From an uncultured Lentisphaeraceae bacterium (lineage in GTDB: Bacteria; Verrucomicrobiota; Kiritimatiellia; RFP12; DVOR01): a stretch of 49,137 nt of DNA. The notes beneath the pieces are model-generated. The model searched no databases and was not told the origin of the DNA. It saw only the letters and a program-made list of their open reading frames with translations. The translations under genes were made by a program, and so were the position numbers. Shown in pieces: positions 40,582-49,137 of this stretch. The stretch is taken from the NCBI GenBank assembly GCA_937892925.1, contig CALBHX010000066.1:1-49137 (forward strand), written 5' to 3'. Each line of letters begins with the position of its first letter. Positions within the stretch are counted from its first letter, which is position 1.

Positions 40582-41721
40582 ACTTACTGCCTAATCAATT
40601 TGTTTATCTAACGTGCAACTGGTTTTGGGGGAGTGAATCCGACACAGGGGTCTTGTTATATGGTGCAATGGATTGCGATAGCGGTGAGATTTCTGAGACA
40701 AAACTGGGGCGTGTAGAGTCAAGTTTTTTGTCAAGGGATAGCCTCCGTGGTAGAAAGTGTGCGTAGTGTTACTCTGGTGATGGCTAAGCTGGATATGTTT
40801 GCAGTGTTGCGAATGTGATGCCTTGTTTTTGACTGGTAGGGTGGTGATGGGTTAGGTCTGTACGCGGTGTCGGCCTGTCTGAAGGGCATGGGTTATTAAG
40901 GGTGTAAAGGCGAGGTTTATAGAGTGTAATGGTACGGAAGTGGATTATGCTCCTCCGTCTCACTGTTGGTTTTTTATAAGAGTGTGGAGTAATAGTGTGT
41001 GGGTAGAGGAGTCATTTGTAGGCGCCTAACGCGGGGGCTGAAGCGCAGCTTCTGCGATTTCAGCTTCTCCTGCAAAAAAGAAAATCGAAAAGGCGCGTCT
41101 ACCACCTGACTGCCGGCGGGCAGGGATAGACTGGGCCGACAGGGGTAGGCGAGCCAGAGCAGCTATTCGGTTTTGGACTCCACAAAAACGTTTCGTCTGG
41201 GCAATGTGCAGGCCGCAGAGGTGTGTACATCCTCGGGTTATAATTACCTCACGCCAATATTTCTGACACGCTGCACTACGCCGCATTTAAAATGTGTTAG
41301 TGTTTTATGTTTTGTAACGTTATCTCAGCATGTACTTATAACCATACTCCTAAACAAAGACAAAGTACAAAAACACTTGATTACTGTGTGTACTCATACT
41401 AACCTAGAAACTTGGAAGTTTTTACAATTCTATCCTCAATTTCTAATCTATCCACAACGCCATTTTCCCGTACCTTGTTGCAAAACGCTTTCGCTTTTTC
41501 TTAAGTCTCTTGCAAAATATCATATCGATTTGTTCAGGTGTTATTTTGATCTTGAGTGATTTTACGTTGTTTTTGGCTTGGCTCAGGAGAGTTATTATAC
41601 ATTATGTATGGGTGGAAGAGCCCTGAATATATTTTGGGGAGAAAAGAAAAGTTAGTAAATCATACAATGGAATGAAATGAGCCTACGCTTTCGATCGTTT
41701 TGGGGACTTTTGCTAAACTGA
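40582..41721. other. Long gene-free region upstream of the MFS gene
   Basis: About 1.1 kb, mostly AT-rich with long T-runs. One GC-rich patch (about 41025-41290) has open frames on both strands (86 aa minus, 128 aa plus from 41173) but neither resembles a known family and both lack a good ribosome site. A promoter for the MFS gene lies at its right-hand end. Likely remnant DNA next to the IS30 scar. Confidence 0.5.
41573..41601 (+). promoter_or_regulatory. Candidate MFS promoter
   Basis: TTGGCT (41573-41578) and TATACA (41596-41601), 17-base spacer, 150 bases before the ATG. A second extended -10 type TGC-TAAACT occurs nearer the gene (about 41711-41719). Confidence 0.4.
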
Positions 41722-41751
41722 TTGTTCAATTTCTGCAAAGGAGAATGTACG

Positions 41752-42978
41752 ATGTGCCGTTCATTTTTGCTTTCTGCTTGGTTTTTACCTAATGTGTCTC
41801 GTTTGATTCGTGCACGAGTGGCGGTGTGTTGTTCGTTCTTTGTTCAGGGGTTGGTTTTTGCAACTTGGTGTACACGAATTCCTGACATCAAAATCAGGCT
41901 TGGATTGGATGAGGCACAATTGGGAACGCTGTTACTGGCGCTTCCAGTTGGTCAGTTACTTGCAATGGCTCCAAACGGTTGGTTGGTTGAACGGTTAGGT
42001 AGTCGCCGGATGTTGATTTTTGCAGGATTTTCTTATTCAGCAATTTTGACGATTCTGGGGTGTGTTCAGTCAATCTCAGGTTTAGCTGTCGGACTGTTTT
42101 TTGCTGGGGTAATGGCCAACCTTTCAAACACAGCGGCAAATACGCAGGGGGTGATATTGGAAGGGTACTATAGGCGGAGTATCATGGCTCTTTTCCATGG
42201 AATGTGGTCATTAGCAGGATTGGTCGCTGTGGTTGTTGGAATGATTTTGACACATTTGGGGTTCTCAGTTCTTACGCACTTTATAATCATTGGGTTAGGG
42301 ATATGGTTTTTGTTAACCTTTTCGGGCGGAGCGTTATATGGGATTGAGCGAAGGAGTCTTCACAACGGAACAGGGAAGCATGTATTGTTTGGGTCATGGA
42401 AGATCACATCATTGTTATGTTGGCTTGGCGTTGCATCTCTTGGGTGTATGGCGTGTGAAGGAACAATCTATGATTGGAGTGGGGTGTATATGCGTGACGT
42501 GTTGGGGGTATCCCAAGCGTATCAGAGTCTGGGATATTTTGGATATTTGTGTGCAATGGTTTCGATGCGGTTTGTGGCAGATCGATTAGTGAATCGGTAT
42601 GGGGTGATGCGTGTTTTGTTTGGGTGTGGGCTCTGTATTTCCGGTGGTTTGTTTTTGGTCGTTGGATTGAGTTGGACATCGGAGCTCATTGCTCGGGTGG
42701 GTGCGGTGGTGGGATTTGCTGTTGTAGGATGCGGTACAAGCGCGGTGGTTCCGGTATGTTGTGGATTGGCAGGAAAAGATCGTCATGTGGCGCCAAGTAT
42801 TGCTATCGCGGAAGTCTCGACAATTGGGTTTTTCGGTTTCCTAGCTGCACCGCCGTTGATTGGTTATATCGCACACATATTTGACTTGCGCGTATCGTTT
42901 GCCTTGATGGCGATGATAGGTTTATTGGTTCTCTTTGCGGTTTTGCGGTTAAAGAGACACTTTGAATTCGAAAAATAA
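41752..42978 (+). CDS. MFS transporter, YbjJ-like
   Basis: Major facilitator superfamily transporter of unknown substrate. Twelve hydrophobic helices are visible in two bundles. The loop 2-3 motif NGWLVERLGSRRML and the second-half counterpart RFVADRLVNRYGVMRVL are typical. CTRIPDIKIRLGLDEAQLGTLLLALPVG and IYDWSGVYMRDVLG resemble the YbjJ/FucP-like group. Length 408 aa from ATG 41752, chosen for AAAGGAGAA just upstream; a start at 41722 is possible. It stands alone with its own promoter and runs convergently toward recJ. A short 7-bp palindrome (42978-42993) may terminate it. Confidence 0.82.
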   Translation: MCRSFLLSAWFLPNVSRLIRARVAVCCSFFVQGLVFATWCTRIPDIKIRLGLDEAQLGTLLLALPVGQLLAMAPNGWLVERLGSRRMLIFAGFSYSAILTILGCVQSISGLAVGLFFAGVMANLSNTAANTQGVILEGYYRRSIMALFHGMWSLAGLVAVVVGMILTHLGFSVLTHFIIIGLGIWFLLTFSGGALYGIERRSLHNGTGKHVLFGSWKITSLLCWLGVASLGCMACEGTIYDWSGVYMRDVLGVSQAYQSLGYFGYLCAMVSMRFVADRLVNRYGVMRVLFGCGLCISGGLFLVVGLSWTSELIARVGAVVGFAVVGCGTSAVVPVCCGLAGKDRHVAPSIAIAEVSTIGFFGFLAAPPLIGYIAHIFDLRVSFALMAMIGLLVLFAVLRLKRHFEFEK

Positions 42979-43030
42979 ACGATGCACATCGTTTCGATGG
43001 CCATGCGGATAAGTGAATAAAGGATGGCGG

Positions 43031-44791
43031 CTAGTGCTTAAGGCCGTTCGTTTGGTTTCGCCGGAAGGAGCGCAAATGGTTTTTTCTCCGGCGAATGGAA
43101 GCATTGAAGCCCTCACATCTTTCAGCGTCAAGGATGATTAGAGAAGGCGTTGGCGCATTGAATGTATCGATTTTTAGCTTAAAGTAAAGACGAATGGTTC
43201 GATTGAGCTTCCAGTATGCGAGAACCAAGGGGGCACTGTTAAACCAAATAGCTTTGAGGGTTTGTGTTGGGGTATTTACTGGGCTTAAACGTGTTGATAA
43301 ATGCGTACCCTCTTTTCCAACGGTTCGGAATGAACGAATGATGAAGCGGCCTCGAAAAATGGGGCAGTTATTCCCATGCCCAAAAGGTTCAAGTTTTAAG
43401 ATTTCCTGACATAACCAAAGTGTGATGGGTTCGTGATCAAGATCGGCATCATAGAGAGCAGGTTCTTCTGTTTTATCGGCGTGAAACGCTTGTGGCAACC
43501 GTTCGATAAAGGCCTGATAGGTGTTTGGTTTTAGTGTGAATCCGGCGGCTTTAGCGTGGCCTCCGTAGTGGGTGAGCAGGTCAGATACGGTGTCGAGGGC
43601 ATGAACCGCATGCCAGTTTCCACATGAGCGCATTGAACCATGGCCGCCACCATCTTGTGTCTTGCAGACAAGAGCTACTGGAATACCAAGATGATCCATC
43701 AAACGGGATGCAACGATTCCGATGACACCGGCCTCAAAATTCTCTCCGCCCAAGATAAGCACGTGTTCTTTTGGTTTGGGGGCGGGTTTTTGGGTGAGTA
43801 GTGCTGTGTATAATGCACGCTCAACTTCTTTACGGCGATGATTGGCTTCAAGTAATTTTTGCGCAGAATTTTCGTGTTCCAAGCCTATCGTTCGGTATGC
43901 ATCTTTGAGATCGCCGACTCGGCTGGCGGCATTAATACAGGGGATGATTGAGAATGCAATCTGTTCTGTACACAAAGGGAATGTTAGTTGTTGTAGGCGA
44001 AGTAGAGCATTTAATCCTCGATTTCCGTTCTTGTTCCCGAGTAGGTTTAACCCTTTGGCAACGATAATACGGTTTTCTCCCGTCAAGGGCACGCTGTCGG
44101 CAATTGTCGCTATAGCTGTTAAATCAAGGAATTTTGTTTCGATTATATGTTGTGCTTGTTGCGTACTGTTAAGTGCACGAGCCAACGTAAACGCAGTGGC
44201 ACATCCACAAATGTTATGAACCGGGTGGTGTTCTGGTAATTGCTGCGCCGTAACAATGGCATTGGCATTCGGTAGAATGGCGGGAAGCGTGTGATGATCC
44301 GTAATAACAACATCAATGCCCATGTTACGGAGCATATACGTTTCATCTACACTTGTAATGCCGCAATCAACGGTGATAACCAATGACGGGCGGGGTGGAT
44401 AGGTTAAACAACGTAGAAGCGCTGCGTGAGTTAGTCCGTACCCCTCTCTTTTTCTATCAGGGAAGAACGGTTTGACTGTGGCGCCAAGACGGGTTAATGC
44501 TTGCACAAGCAACGCCGTCCCGGTGATACCGTCAACATCATAATCGCCAAAGACAGTAATGGGTTCATGTCGTTGAATGGCAAGGAGAATTCGATGCGTG
44601 GCAGATATCATGCCAGGCAGACAAAAAGGGTCACATAAAGGTTGCTGAAGCGGCGTCAACCATGACTGCCATTGTTCCTTTGCTCGGAGTGCAACGATAT
44701 TTGCTAAAAACAATGGCAAGCCTGTTTCATACGCAATCCGTTCTGCATATCCGGGTATTGGCGGCGAAGCTTCCTGCCAACAATGCTTCAC
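43031..44791 (-). CDS. recJ: Single-stranded-DNA-specific exonuclease RecJ
   Basis: 5'-3' ssDNA exonuclease of recombination and repair. DHH-family motifs: VFGDYDVDGITGTALL (motif I), VITVDCGI, ITDHHTLP (DHH motif), then DHHA1 with GGGHGSMRSCG and HYGGHAKAAGFTL. An OB-type C-terminal region follows. Length 586 aa is typical. The start MKHCWQEASPP at 44791 is 13 bases after the panB stop, so they are co-transcribed. The C-terminal 30 residues are unusually basic (RRRKNHLRSFRRNQT). Confidence 0.93.
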   Translation of the reverse strand: MKHCWQEASPPIPGYAERIAYETGLPLFLANIVALRAKEQWQSWLTPLQQPLCDPFCLPGMISATHRILLAIQRHEPITVFGDYDVDGITGTALLVQALTRLGATVKPFFPDRKREGYGLTHAALLRCLTYPPRPSLVITVDCGITSVDETYMLRNMGIDVVITDHHTLPAILPNANAIVTAQQLPEHHPVHNICGCATAFTLARALNSTQQAQHIIETKFLDLTAIATIADSVPLTGENRIIVAKGLNLLGNKNGNRGLNALLRLQQLTFPLCTEQIAFSIIPCINAASRVGDLKDAYRTIGLEHENSAQKLLEANHRRKEVERALYTALLTQKPAPKPKEHVLILGGENFEAGVIGIVASRLMDHLGIPVALVCKTQDGGGHGSMRSCGNWHAVHALDTVSDLLTHYGGHAKAAGFTLKPNTYQAFIERLPQAFHADKTEEPALYDADLDHEPITLWLCQEILKLEPFGHGNNCPIFRGRFIIRSFRTVGKEGTHLSTRLSPVNTPTQTLKAIWFNSAPLVLAYWKLNRTIRLYFKLKIDTFNAPTPSLIILDAERCEGFNASIRRRKNHLRSFRRNQTNGLKH

Positions 44792-44804
44792 AAAAGGACT
44801 CCAC

Positions 44805-45614
44805 TTATTCGTAACATTCGGACGTGGCCGGAAATGTACCTTCTGCTACAGCAGCACAATAAGTGCGTAACCCATGGATTGCCTGCTCTCCGAGACATGC
44901 AAAGGCACGCGCAAACTTTGGGACATGCCCAAGATTTAACCCTAACAAATCCTGCCAGACGAGAATTTGCCCGTCGGTATCTGCTCCGGCACCAATTCCA
45001 ATCACTGGGATGGAAAGAGCCTCTGAGACAGCTTTTCCTAGGGATGCCGGAACACCTTCCACAACGAGGGAAAAACATCCGGCATTTTCGAGTATTTTGG
45101 CGTCATGAAGTAAACGTTGAGCGGCTTCTGGATTTCGTCCTTGCACTTTGAATCCGCCCATTGCAAGGCAACTTTGAGGCGTCAGGCCAAGATGCCCACA
45201 AACTGGAATCCCCGCTTCTACCAACTGATGAATCAGGGATGCGCAGCGCTCTCCTCCTTCAAGTTTTATGCCATCGGCCCCACCCTCTTGAATGAGGCGC
45301 AGAGCATTTCGAAATCCATCTTCATCACAGGCCTGATAAGAACCAAATGGCATATCTGCAATTAACATAGGCGTGCGTAGAACTCGTGCAACGCATTGTG
45401 TGTGATAGACCATGTGATCTAGAGTAACGGGGAGCGGAGAATCATTCCCCTGCATGGTCATTCCGAGCGAGTCTCCAACTAAGACGAGAGGCAAATCGGA
45501 GGTGTCCCCCAACGCTTCAATGAGTGCAGCACTGGTTGCATCATAACACGTAACCGTGGCGAATCGTTTTTTCCCTTTTAGGGCACGAAGCTTATTTGGA
45601 GTCCAACAACGCAT
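44805..45614 (-). CDS. panB: 3-methyl-2-oxobutanoate hydroxymethyltransferase
   Basis: Makes ketopantoate for pantothenate/CoA synthesis, using 5,10-methylene-THF. Blocks: KKRFATVTCYDATSAALIE, LVGDSLGMTMQG, MVYHTQCV, DMPFGSYQ, GGADGIKLEGG, CGHLGLTPQS and IGIGAGADTDGQILVWQDLLG. Length 269 aa is standard. panC and panD are not adjacent. fhs, another one-carbon gene, lies just upstream in the same direction, 48 bases apart. Confidence 0.94.
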   Translation of the reverse strand: MRCWTPNKLRALKGKKRFATVTCYDATSAALIEALGDTSDLPLVLVGDSLGMTMQGNDSPLPVTLDHMVYHTQCVARVLRTPMLIADMPFGSYQACDEDGFRNALRLIQEGGADGIKLEGGERCASLIHQLVEAGIPVCGHLGLTPQSCLAMGGFKVQGRNPEAAQRLLHDAKILENAGCFSLVVEGVPASLGKAVSEALSIPVIGIGAGADTDGQILVWQDLLGLNLGHVPKFARAFACLGEQAIHGLRTYCAAVAEGTFPATSECYE

Positions 45615-45662
45615 GGCAGAGATCTCCCATTTTTGGAAATCGCAGAAATCACTCGATACAGC

Positions 45663-47432
45663 CTAAAAAAGGCCTTTGACTTTCCCGGTCTCTACATCTA
45701 CATCAATGCGGCGATAGGCCGGATTGGCCGAAGTGCCTGGCATCAACATGATTTTTCCGGAGACAGGAACAACAAAGCCTGCACCCTGATAGATAAGGAT
45801 ATCCTGAACCTTTAAACGCCAGTTGGTTGGACGGCCGATTTGGGTGGCGTCATCTGAGAGGGAGTACTGTGTCTTGGCCACACAGATCGGCAGATGTGCG
45901 GTGGCAGGATTGGCTTCCAACTCTTGGAGTTTGGTAAGTGCCTGCGGCGTATAATCGACACCGTCTCCGCCATAAATGGTTTTTACCTGTTTTTCGAGGC
46001 GGCTCGAAATAGGTTCAGACAACTCACATAAATACTGGAATTCGGTAGGCTCTTCACAGGCGGCGATAACTTGACGTGCCAACTCTTCGGCTCCCTTACC
46101 GCCGTTTTCCCAATGTTTCGAAAGTGCGAAACGACAACCTGCTTCTTCAACGATACGGCGTACACAGGCCACTTCAGCATCTGTATCTGTATAAAAATGA
46201 TTCAGACAGACAACGGGTCGGATTCCGGAACGGCGGATGATGTCAATGTGCGCCAACAGATTGGAGCGGCATCCGGCTTCTAACACAGGAAGGTTTTCCT
46301 GGGTGTAGATGGGATCAAGCGGTGCTCCGGGTTTAACGTCTGGGGCTCCTCCATGACGCTTTAATGCACGAATGGTTGCAACCAAGACTACGGCATCCGG
46401 GCGAAGACCGGAACACCGGCACTTGATATTCCAGAACTTTTCGAACCCCATGTCGGAAGCAAAACCGCTTTCTGTTACAACGTAGTCCGTGAGCGCACAG
46501 GCTACGCGATCAGCGATCACGGAATTTTGCCCAATGGCAATATTGGCAAAGGGGCCTGCATGGACAAGTACGGGCTGCCCTTCCAATGTCTGAAGCAGGG
46601 TTGGATTCATGGCACGGACAAGCCATGCAGTCATGGCTCCGGCCACCTCCAGATCATCTGCTGTGACGGCTTTTCCCTGCTTGTTATAGGCCACGATTAT
46701 ACGGCCAATTCGGTTACGCAAGTCGGCCAGATCGGAGGCCACAGCTAAGATGGCCATAACTTCTGAGGCGACTGTAATGTAGAAGCCGGAATCCATCTCG
46801 AAACCATTGAGTGTTCCGGCTCCAAGCCCCATGCGGATTTGACGCAAACCTTGTGCACAGAAGTCCATTGCCCAGCGCATTTGAACCCGCGTTGGGTCAA
46901 TATCCAAGCGGGTGAGGTTCTTTGAGGCAAGCCAGGCGTCATCATGGTTACGTTCGTGTTGCATTCGTGCATTGAGCGCAACCATACATAAATTGTTGGC
47001 CTTTTCAACTGCATCGAAATCTCCAGTCAAGCCGAGCGAAAGCGGCGTTAAAGGAATGACTTGCGCCAATCCGCCTCCGGCTGCGCCGCCTTTAATGTTG
47101 AAGGTGGGACCGCCGGAAGGTTGACGGATCGTTCCACAACAGGCCTTCCCAAGTCGTCCGAGTCCTTCCAACAACCCTACGGTTGTCGTTGTTTTGCCTT
47201 CACCAAGAGGCGTTGGCGTGATAGCCGTAACATCGATGTATTTGGCTTTTTGCTTACCACCTGTGCGTTTAAAGACGGCCTGAGCATCAATCTTTGCGCA
47301 AGCCGATCCATAAGCAATCGTTTCTTCTGGAAGAACCCCTAGATTTTTGGCAACGAGGGAAATAGGGAGCATGCTTGCTTCTGCGGCTTCAGCGATTTGC
47401 CAATCTTTCATTTGTGTTGGATCCAACGTCAT
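45663..47432 (-). CDS. fhs: Formate-tetrahydrofolate ligase
   Basis: ATP-dependent synthesis of 10-formyl-THF from formate and THF, common in anaerobes and acetogens. P-loop TPLGEGKTTTTVGL, then RQPSGGPTFNIKGGAAGGG, LTGDFDAVEKANNL and LTRLDIDPTRVQMRW. Length 589 aa from the ATG at 47432, which has AAGGAG upstream and overlaps the tmk stop as ATGA. The usual folD partner is not beside it. Together with HydE this supports an anaerobic lifestyle. Confidence 0.95.
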   Translation of the reverse strand: MTLDPTQMKDWQIAEAAEASMLPISLVAKNLGVLPEETIAYGSACAKIDAQAVFKRTGGKQKAKYIDVTAITPTPLGEGKTTTTVGLLEGLGRLGKACCGTIRQPSGGPTFNIKGGAAGGGLAQVIPLTPLSLGLTGDFDAVEKANNLCMVALNARMQHERNHDDAWLASKNLTRLDIDPTRVQMRWAMDFCAQGLRQIRMGLGAGTLNGFEMDSGFYITVASEVMAILAVASDLADLRNRIGRIIVAYNKQGKAVTADDLEVAGAMTAWLVRAMNPTLLQTLEGQPVLVHAGPFANIAIGQNSVIADRVACALTDYVVTESGFASDMGFEKFWNIKCRCSGLRPDAVVLVATIRALKRHGGAPDVKPGAPLDPIYTQENLPVLEAGCRSNLLAHIDIIRRSGIRPVVCLNHFYTDTDAEVACVRRIVEEAGCRFALSKHWENGGKGAEELARQVIAACEEPTEFQYLCELSEPISSRLEKQVKTIYGGDGVDYTPQALTKLQELEANPATAHLPICVAKTQYSLSDDATQIGRPTNWRLKVQDILIYQGAGFVVPVSGKIMLMPGTSANPAYRRIDVDVETGKVKGLF

Positions 47433-48076
47433 GATTGCTCCTTTGCTACTTGGATAAGCGGTTTGATCGCGTTCCATATTTTGGATTCGGTCTGTGTCGT
47501 GGTACCGGAACTGTCGATCTGTAGGATTCGCTCCGGGGTTGCTTTGGCTAACACTCTGAACCCATTCAGTATGCGGGCATGAAAACTTTCCTGTTCAGCC
47601 TCAAACCGATCTGCTGCACCCTGGCGCTGCGCTAGGCGAATACGGCTTTCTTGTTGAGGAATATCAAGAAAAATGGTCCGATCTGGCATGAGGTCATGCG
47701 TAGCAAATGCGTTTAGGTGTCTTAAGAGGTCGAGATCCATAGCTCGTCCAAAGCCTTGATAGGCGAATGTGGAATCACAAAACCGATCGCATAAAACCCA
47801 CGTGCCACGCTCTAATGCCGGCCGAATGATTCGCTCAACGAGCTGTGCCCGGCTTGCCAAAAAAAGCAACACCTCTGCCCGATTTCCCGGTGCTTCCCCG
47901 GCAGCATTGAATTGAAGCAACTCCCGAATAGACTCGCAAAGAGGGGTTCCCCCAGGTTCACGGGTAGTTATAACGGGAAGGCCAGTTTTACGTAAATGCT
48001 CCGCCAGAAGCGTCAGATGCGTACTTTTCCCGGCTCCCTCGGGGCCTTCAAAGGTAATAAACTTTCCCCGTGCCAT
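47429..48076 (-). CDS. tmk: Thymidylate kinase
   Basis: Phosphorylates dTMP to dTDP. P-loop FEGPEGAGKSTH, then TREPGGT, the DRFCDSTFAYQG motif (DRY/DRF type) and a lid region (IRLAQRQGAADRFEAE). Length 215 aa is typical. The ATG shares one base with the cysS stop (TAATG), and its stop overlaps the fhs start, so three genes are translationally linked. Confidence 0.95.
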   Translation of the reverse strand: MARGKFITFEGPEGAGKSTHLTLLAEHLRKTGLPVITTREPGGTPLCESIRELLQFNAAGEAPGNRAEVLLFLASRAQLVERIIRPALERGTWVLCDRFCDSTFAYQGFGRAMDLDLLRHLNAFATHDLMPDRTIFLDIPQQESRIRLAQRQGAADRFEAEQESFHARILNGFRVLAKATPERILQIDSSGTTTQTESKIWNAIKPLIQVAKEQS

Positions 48077-49137
48077 TATCTTGTTATCGGTTTGATGGAC
48101 TGGCCGTCCTTACCATCGCGCACCTGCCATCCGAGTGCGGCCAGGGCGTCTCGCAGACGATCACTTTCAGCCCAGTTTTTAGCTGCGCGGGCATCGGCTC
48201 GAGCGGTCATCAATGATTGGACGGTTTCTGGTAGACAGGGCGTCGTCTCACTTTTTTTACTTCCAAAAATGAACCCTAGTACACGATCCATCTGGTGTAA
48301 TTCTGCTAATGCAGCGGTGGCGCCGGCTGGAGACAGCCCAGCATGAAGTGCAATATTGGCTGCGCGGATGAACGCGAATAGCGCGGCAAAGGCCTCAGGG
48401 GCATTTAGATCGTTGGCCAGAGCCGAACGGAACACTTCTAGCTTTGATTCCACCCGGCTTCCGTTATCGGGCGTCTGTTCTTCACTGCGTGTCGTCAGAG
48501 CTGTGACACATTCATCCAAACGCTCCAGAGCGGCTCGGGCTGCGGCCAACGCTTCAAATGTAAAGTTGAGCGGCTGCCGATAATGGGCATTAAGAAGGAC
48601 AAAGCGAATTTCGCGGCCGGTGTAGCCTTTGTCCAGTAAGTCTCGCAGTGTAAAGAAGTTACCGAGAGACTTCGACATTTTTTGCCCGTTTACACGCAAG
48701 TGTGCACAATGCATCCACGTATGGACAAAAGGTTTCCCGGTTACAGCCTCAGCTTGAGCGATTTCGTTTTCATGGTGCGGGAAAAGGTTGTCAATTCCGC
48801 CGGTATGCAAATCGAACGATTCGCCCAGGTACTTCATGCTCATGGCGGAACATTCCAAGTGCCAACCTGGACGCCCGCGCCCCCATGGAGCATCCCAGAC
48901 GACTTCACCGTCTTTTTCGTCCCACCCTTTCCAAAGTGCAAAGTCGCCAACGCCTTCCTTCTCATACTCATCTGTAGCGATACGTACGCCGCGCCGCAGA
49001 GTGGAACGATCCAGATGAGCTAATTTGCCGTAATCCTTGAATCGTTCAACACTGAAATAGACTGAGCCATCTTCACTTTTATAAGCGTACCCCTTGTCAA
49101 ACAACGCTTGAATCAGAGCCTGCATTTCGGCAATATT
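48076..49137 (-). CDS. cysS: Cysteinyl-tRNA synthetase, C-terminal part (cut by window end)
   Basis: Class I aminoacyl-tRNA synthetase for cysteine. The part in view covers about 353 residues, from NIAEMQALIQ to the stop; the HIGH motif and N-terminus lie beyond 49137. Visible features: the zinc-site Cys and His (PGWHLECSAM; GIDNLFPHHENEIAQ), the KMSKS motif (GQKMSKSLGNF) and the C-terminal DALR domain (LNDxxAPEAFAALF). The stop overlaps the tmk start by one base. No anomaly seen. Confidence 0.95.
   Translation of the reverse strand, partial: NIAEMQALIQALFDKGYAYKSEDGSVYFSVERFKDYGKLAHLDRSTLRRGVRIATDEYEKEGVGDFALWKGWDEKDGEVVWDAPWGRGRPGWHLECSAMSMKYLGESFDLHTGGIDNLFPHHENEIAQAEAVTGKPFVHTWMHCAHLRVNGQKMSKSLGNFFTLRDLLDKGYTGREIRFVLLNAHYRQPLNFTFEALAAARAALERLDECVTALTTRSEEQTPDNGSRVESKLEVFRSALANDLNAPEAFAALFAFIRAANIALHAGLSPAGATAALAELHQMDRVLGFIFGSKKSETTPCLPETVQSLMTARADARAAKNWAESDRLRDALAALGWQVRDGKDGQSIKPITR

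Noticed and set aside
41026..41559. Overlapping open frames in the GC-rich patch (86 aa minus, 128 aa plus)
   Set aside because: No Shine-Dalgarno, no recognised motif, both strands open by composition; likely remnant DNA.
42978..42993. Terminator between the convergent MFS and recJ genes
   Set aside because: Only a 7-bp AACGATG/CATCGTT palindrome with a 2-base loop and a short TT; too weak to list as a feature.
1..49137. CRISPR arrays, prophage, toxin-antitoxin or secondary-metabolite clusters
   Set aside because: No regularly spaced repeats, integrases, phage structural genes or NRPS/PKS modules seen; only a decayed IS30 element.

Overview
The window looks like an anaerobic, Gram-negative bacterium of the PVC superphylum, most likely a gut-type Kiritimatiellota/Lentisphaerota/Verrucomicrobiota lineage; this placement is inference. 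The grounds are LPS genes (kdsA, lptC-lptA-lptB, an LpxL-type acyltransferase), anaerobic enzymes (HydE, formate-tetrahydrofolate ligase, an AhbD-like radical SAM protein), a regulatory PTS built on HPr kinase, pseudopilins, and host-glycan enzymes (a type I sulfatase and a GH110 alpha-1,3-galactosidase). Almost everything is ordinary chromosomal housekeeping in tight operons with many ATGA stop/start overlaps. I see no phage, CRISPR array or defence island.

Layout. 0-4 kb (+): hydE, a secreted metzincin-like protease and a Tat-type sulfatase. 4-16.4 kb (-): an unbroken 14-gene run, in order of transcription rlmB, pgsA, leuB, ispA, topA, a YbgC-like thioesterase, yggS, a membrane-anchored alpha/beta hydrolase, a HAD phosphatase, a radical SAM protein, truA, rluD and a MarC-family protein, with several internal promoters likely. 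16.8-22.7 kb (+): a small secreted repeat protein, then a tight five-gene unit (dCMP deaminase, unknown secreted protein, argH, LpxL-like acyltransferase, HNH nuclease), a flavodoxin-like reductase and a Dabb protein. 23.3-26.6 kb (+): rplU-rpmA-obg-rpmB, a structured leader, rpsL-rpsG and a very strong terminator. 27.1 kb (-): tRNA-Arg(CCT). 27.6-33.9 kb (+): kdsA-lptC-lptA-lptB-hpf-hprK-ptsH-ptsI, a variant of the proteobacterial rpoN neighbourhood without rpoN. 33.9-37.4 kb (+): YihY, two pseudopilins and a small YxWVPGHW-type secreted protein. 37.5-41.7 kb: the accessory part, with GH110 (-), a decayed IS30-family element with recognisable ends, and about 1.1 kb of AT-rich non-coding DNA. 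41.7-49.1 kb: an MFS transporter (+), then cysS (cut by the window edge), tmk, fhs, panB and recJ (all -).

How it fits together. The LPS/PTS block links Kdo synthesis, LPS export, ribosome hibernation and HPr phosphorylation in one transcription direction. The sulfatase, protease and GH110 enzyme would act on host mucin-type glycoproteins outside the cytoplasm. HydE and Fhs fit a fermentative, H2- and one-carbon-handling metabolism.

Most worth a second look: a topoisomerase I whose C-terminal zinc ribbons appear replaced by a three-copy repeat domain; an L27 ribosomal protein lacking the usual N-terminal AHKK segment; the rpoN-less lpt-hpf-hprK-pts cluster with a perfect hairpin just upstream of the hprK start; a sulfatase with His-to-Asn in its GKWHLG motif; an AhbD-like radical SAM protein lacking the distal half of its SPASM domain; and a recurring extended -10 (TGnTAtaaT) promoter pattern, in one case close enough to the rlmB start to suggest a leaderless mRNA.
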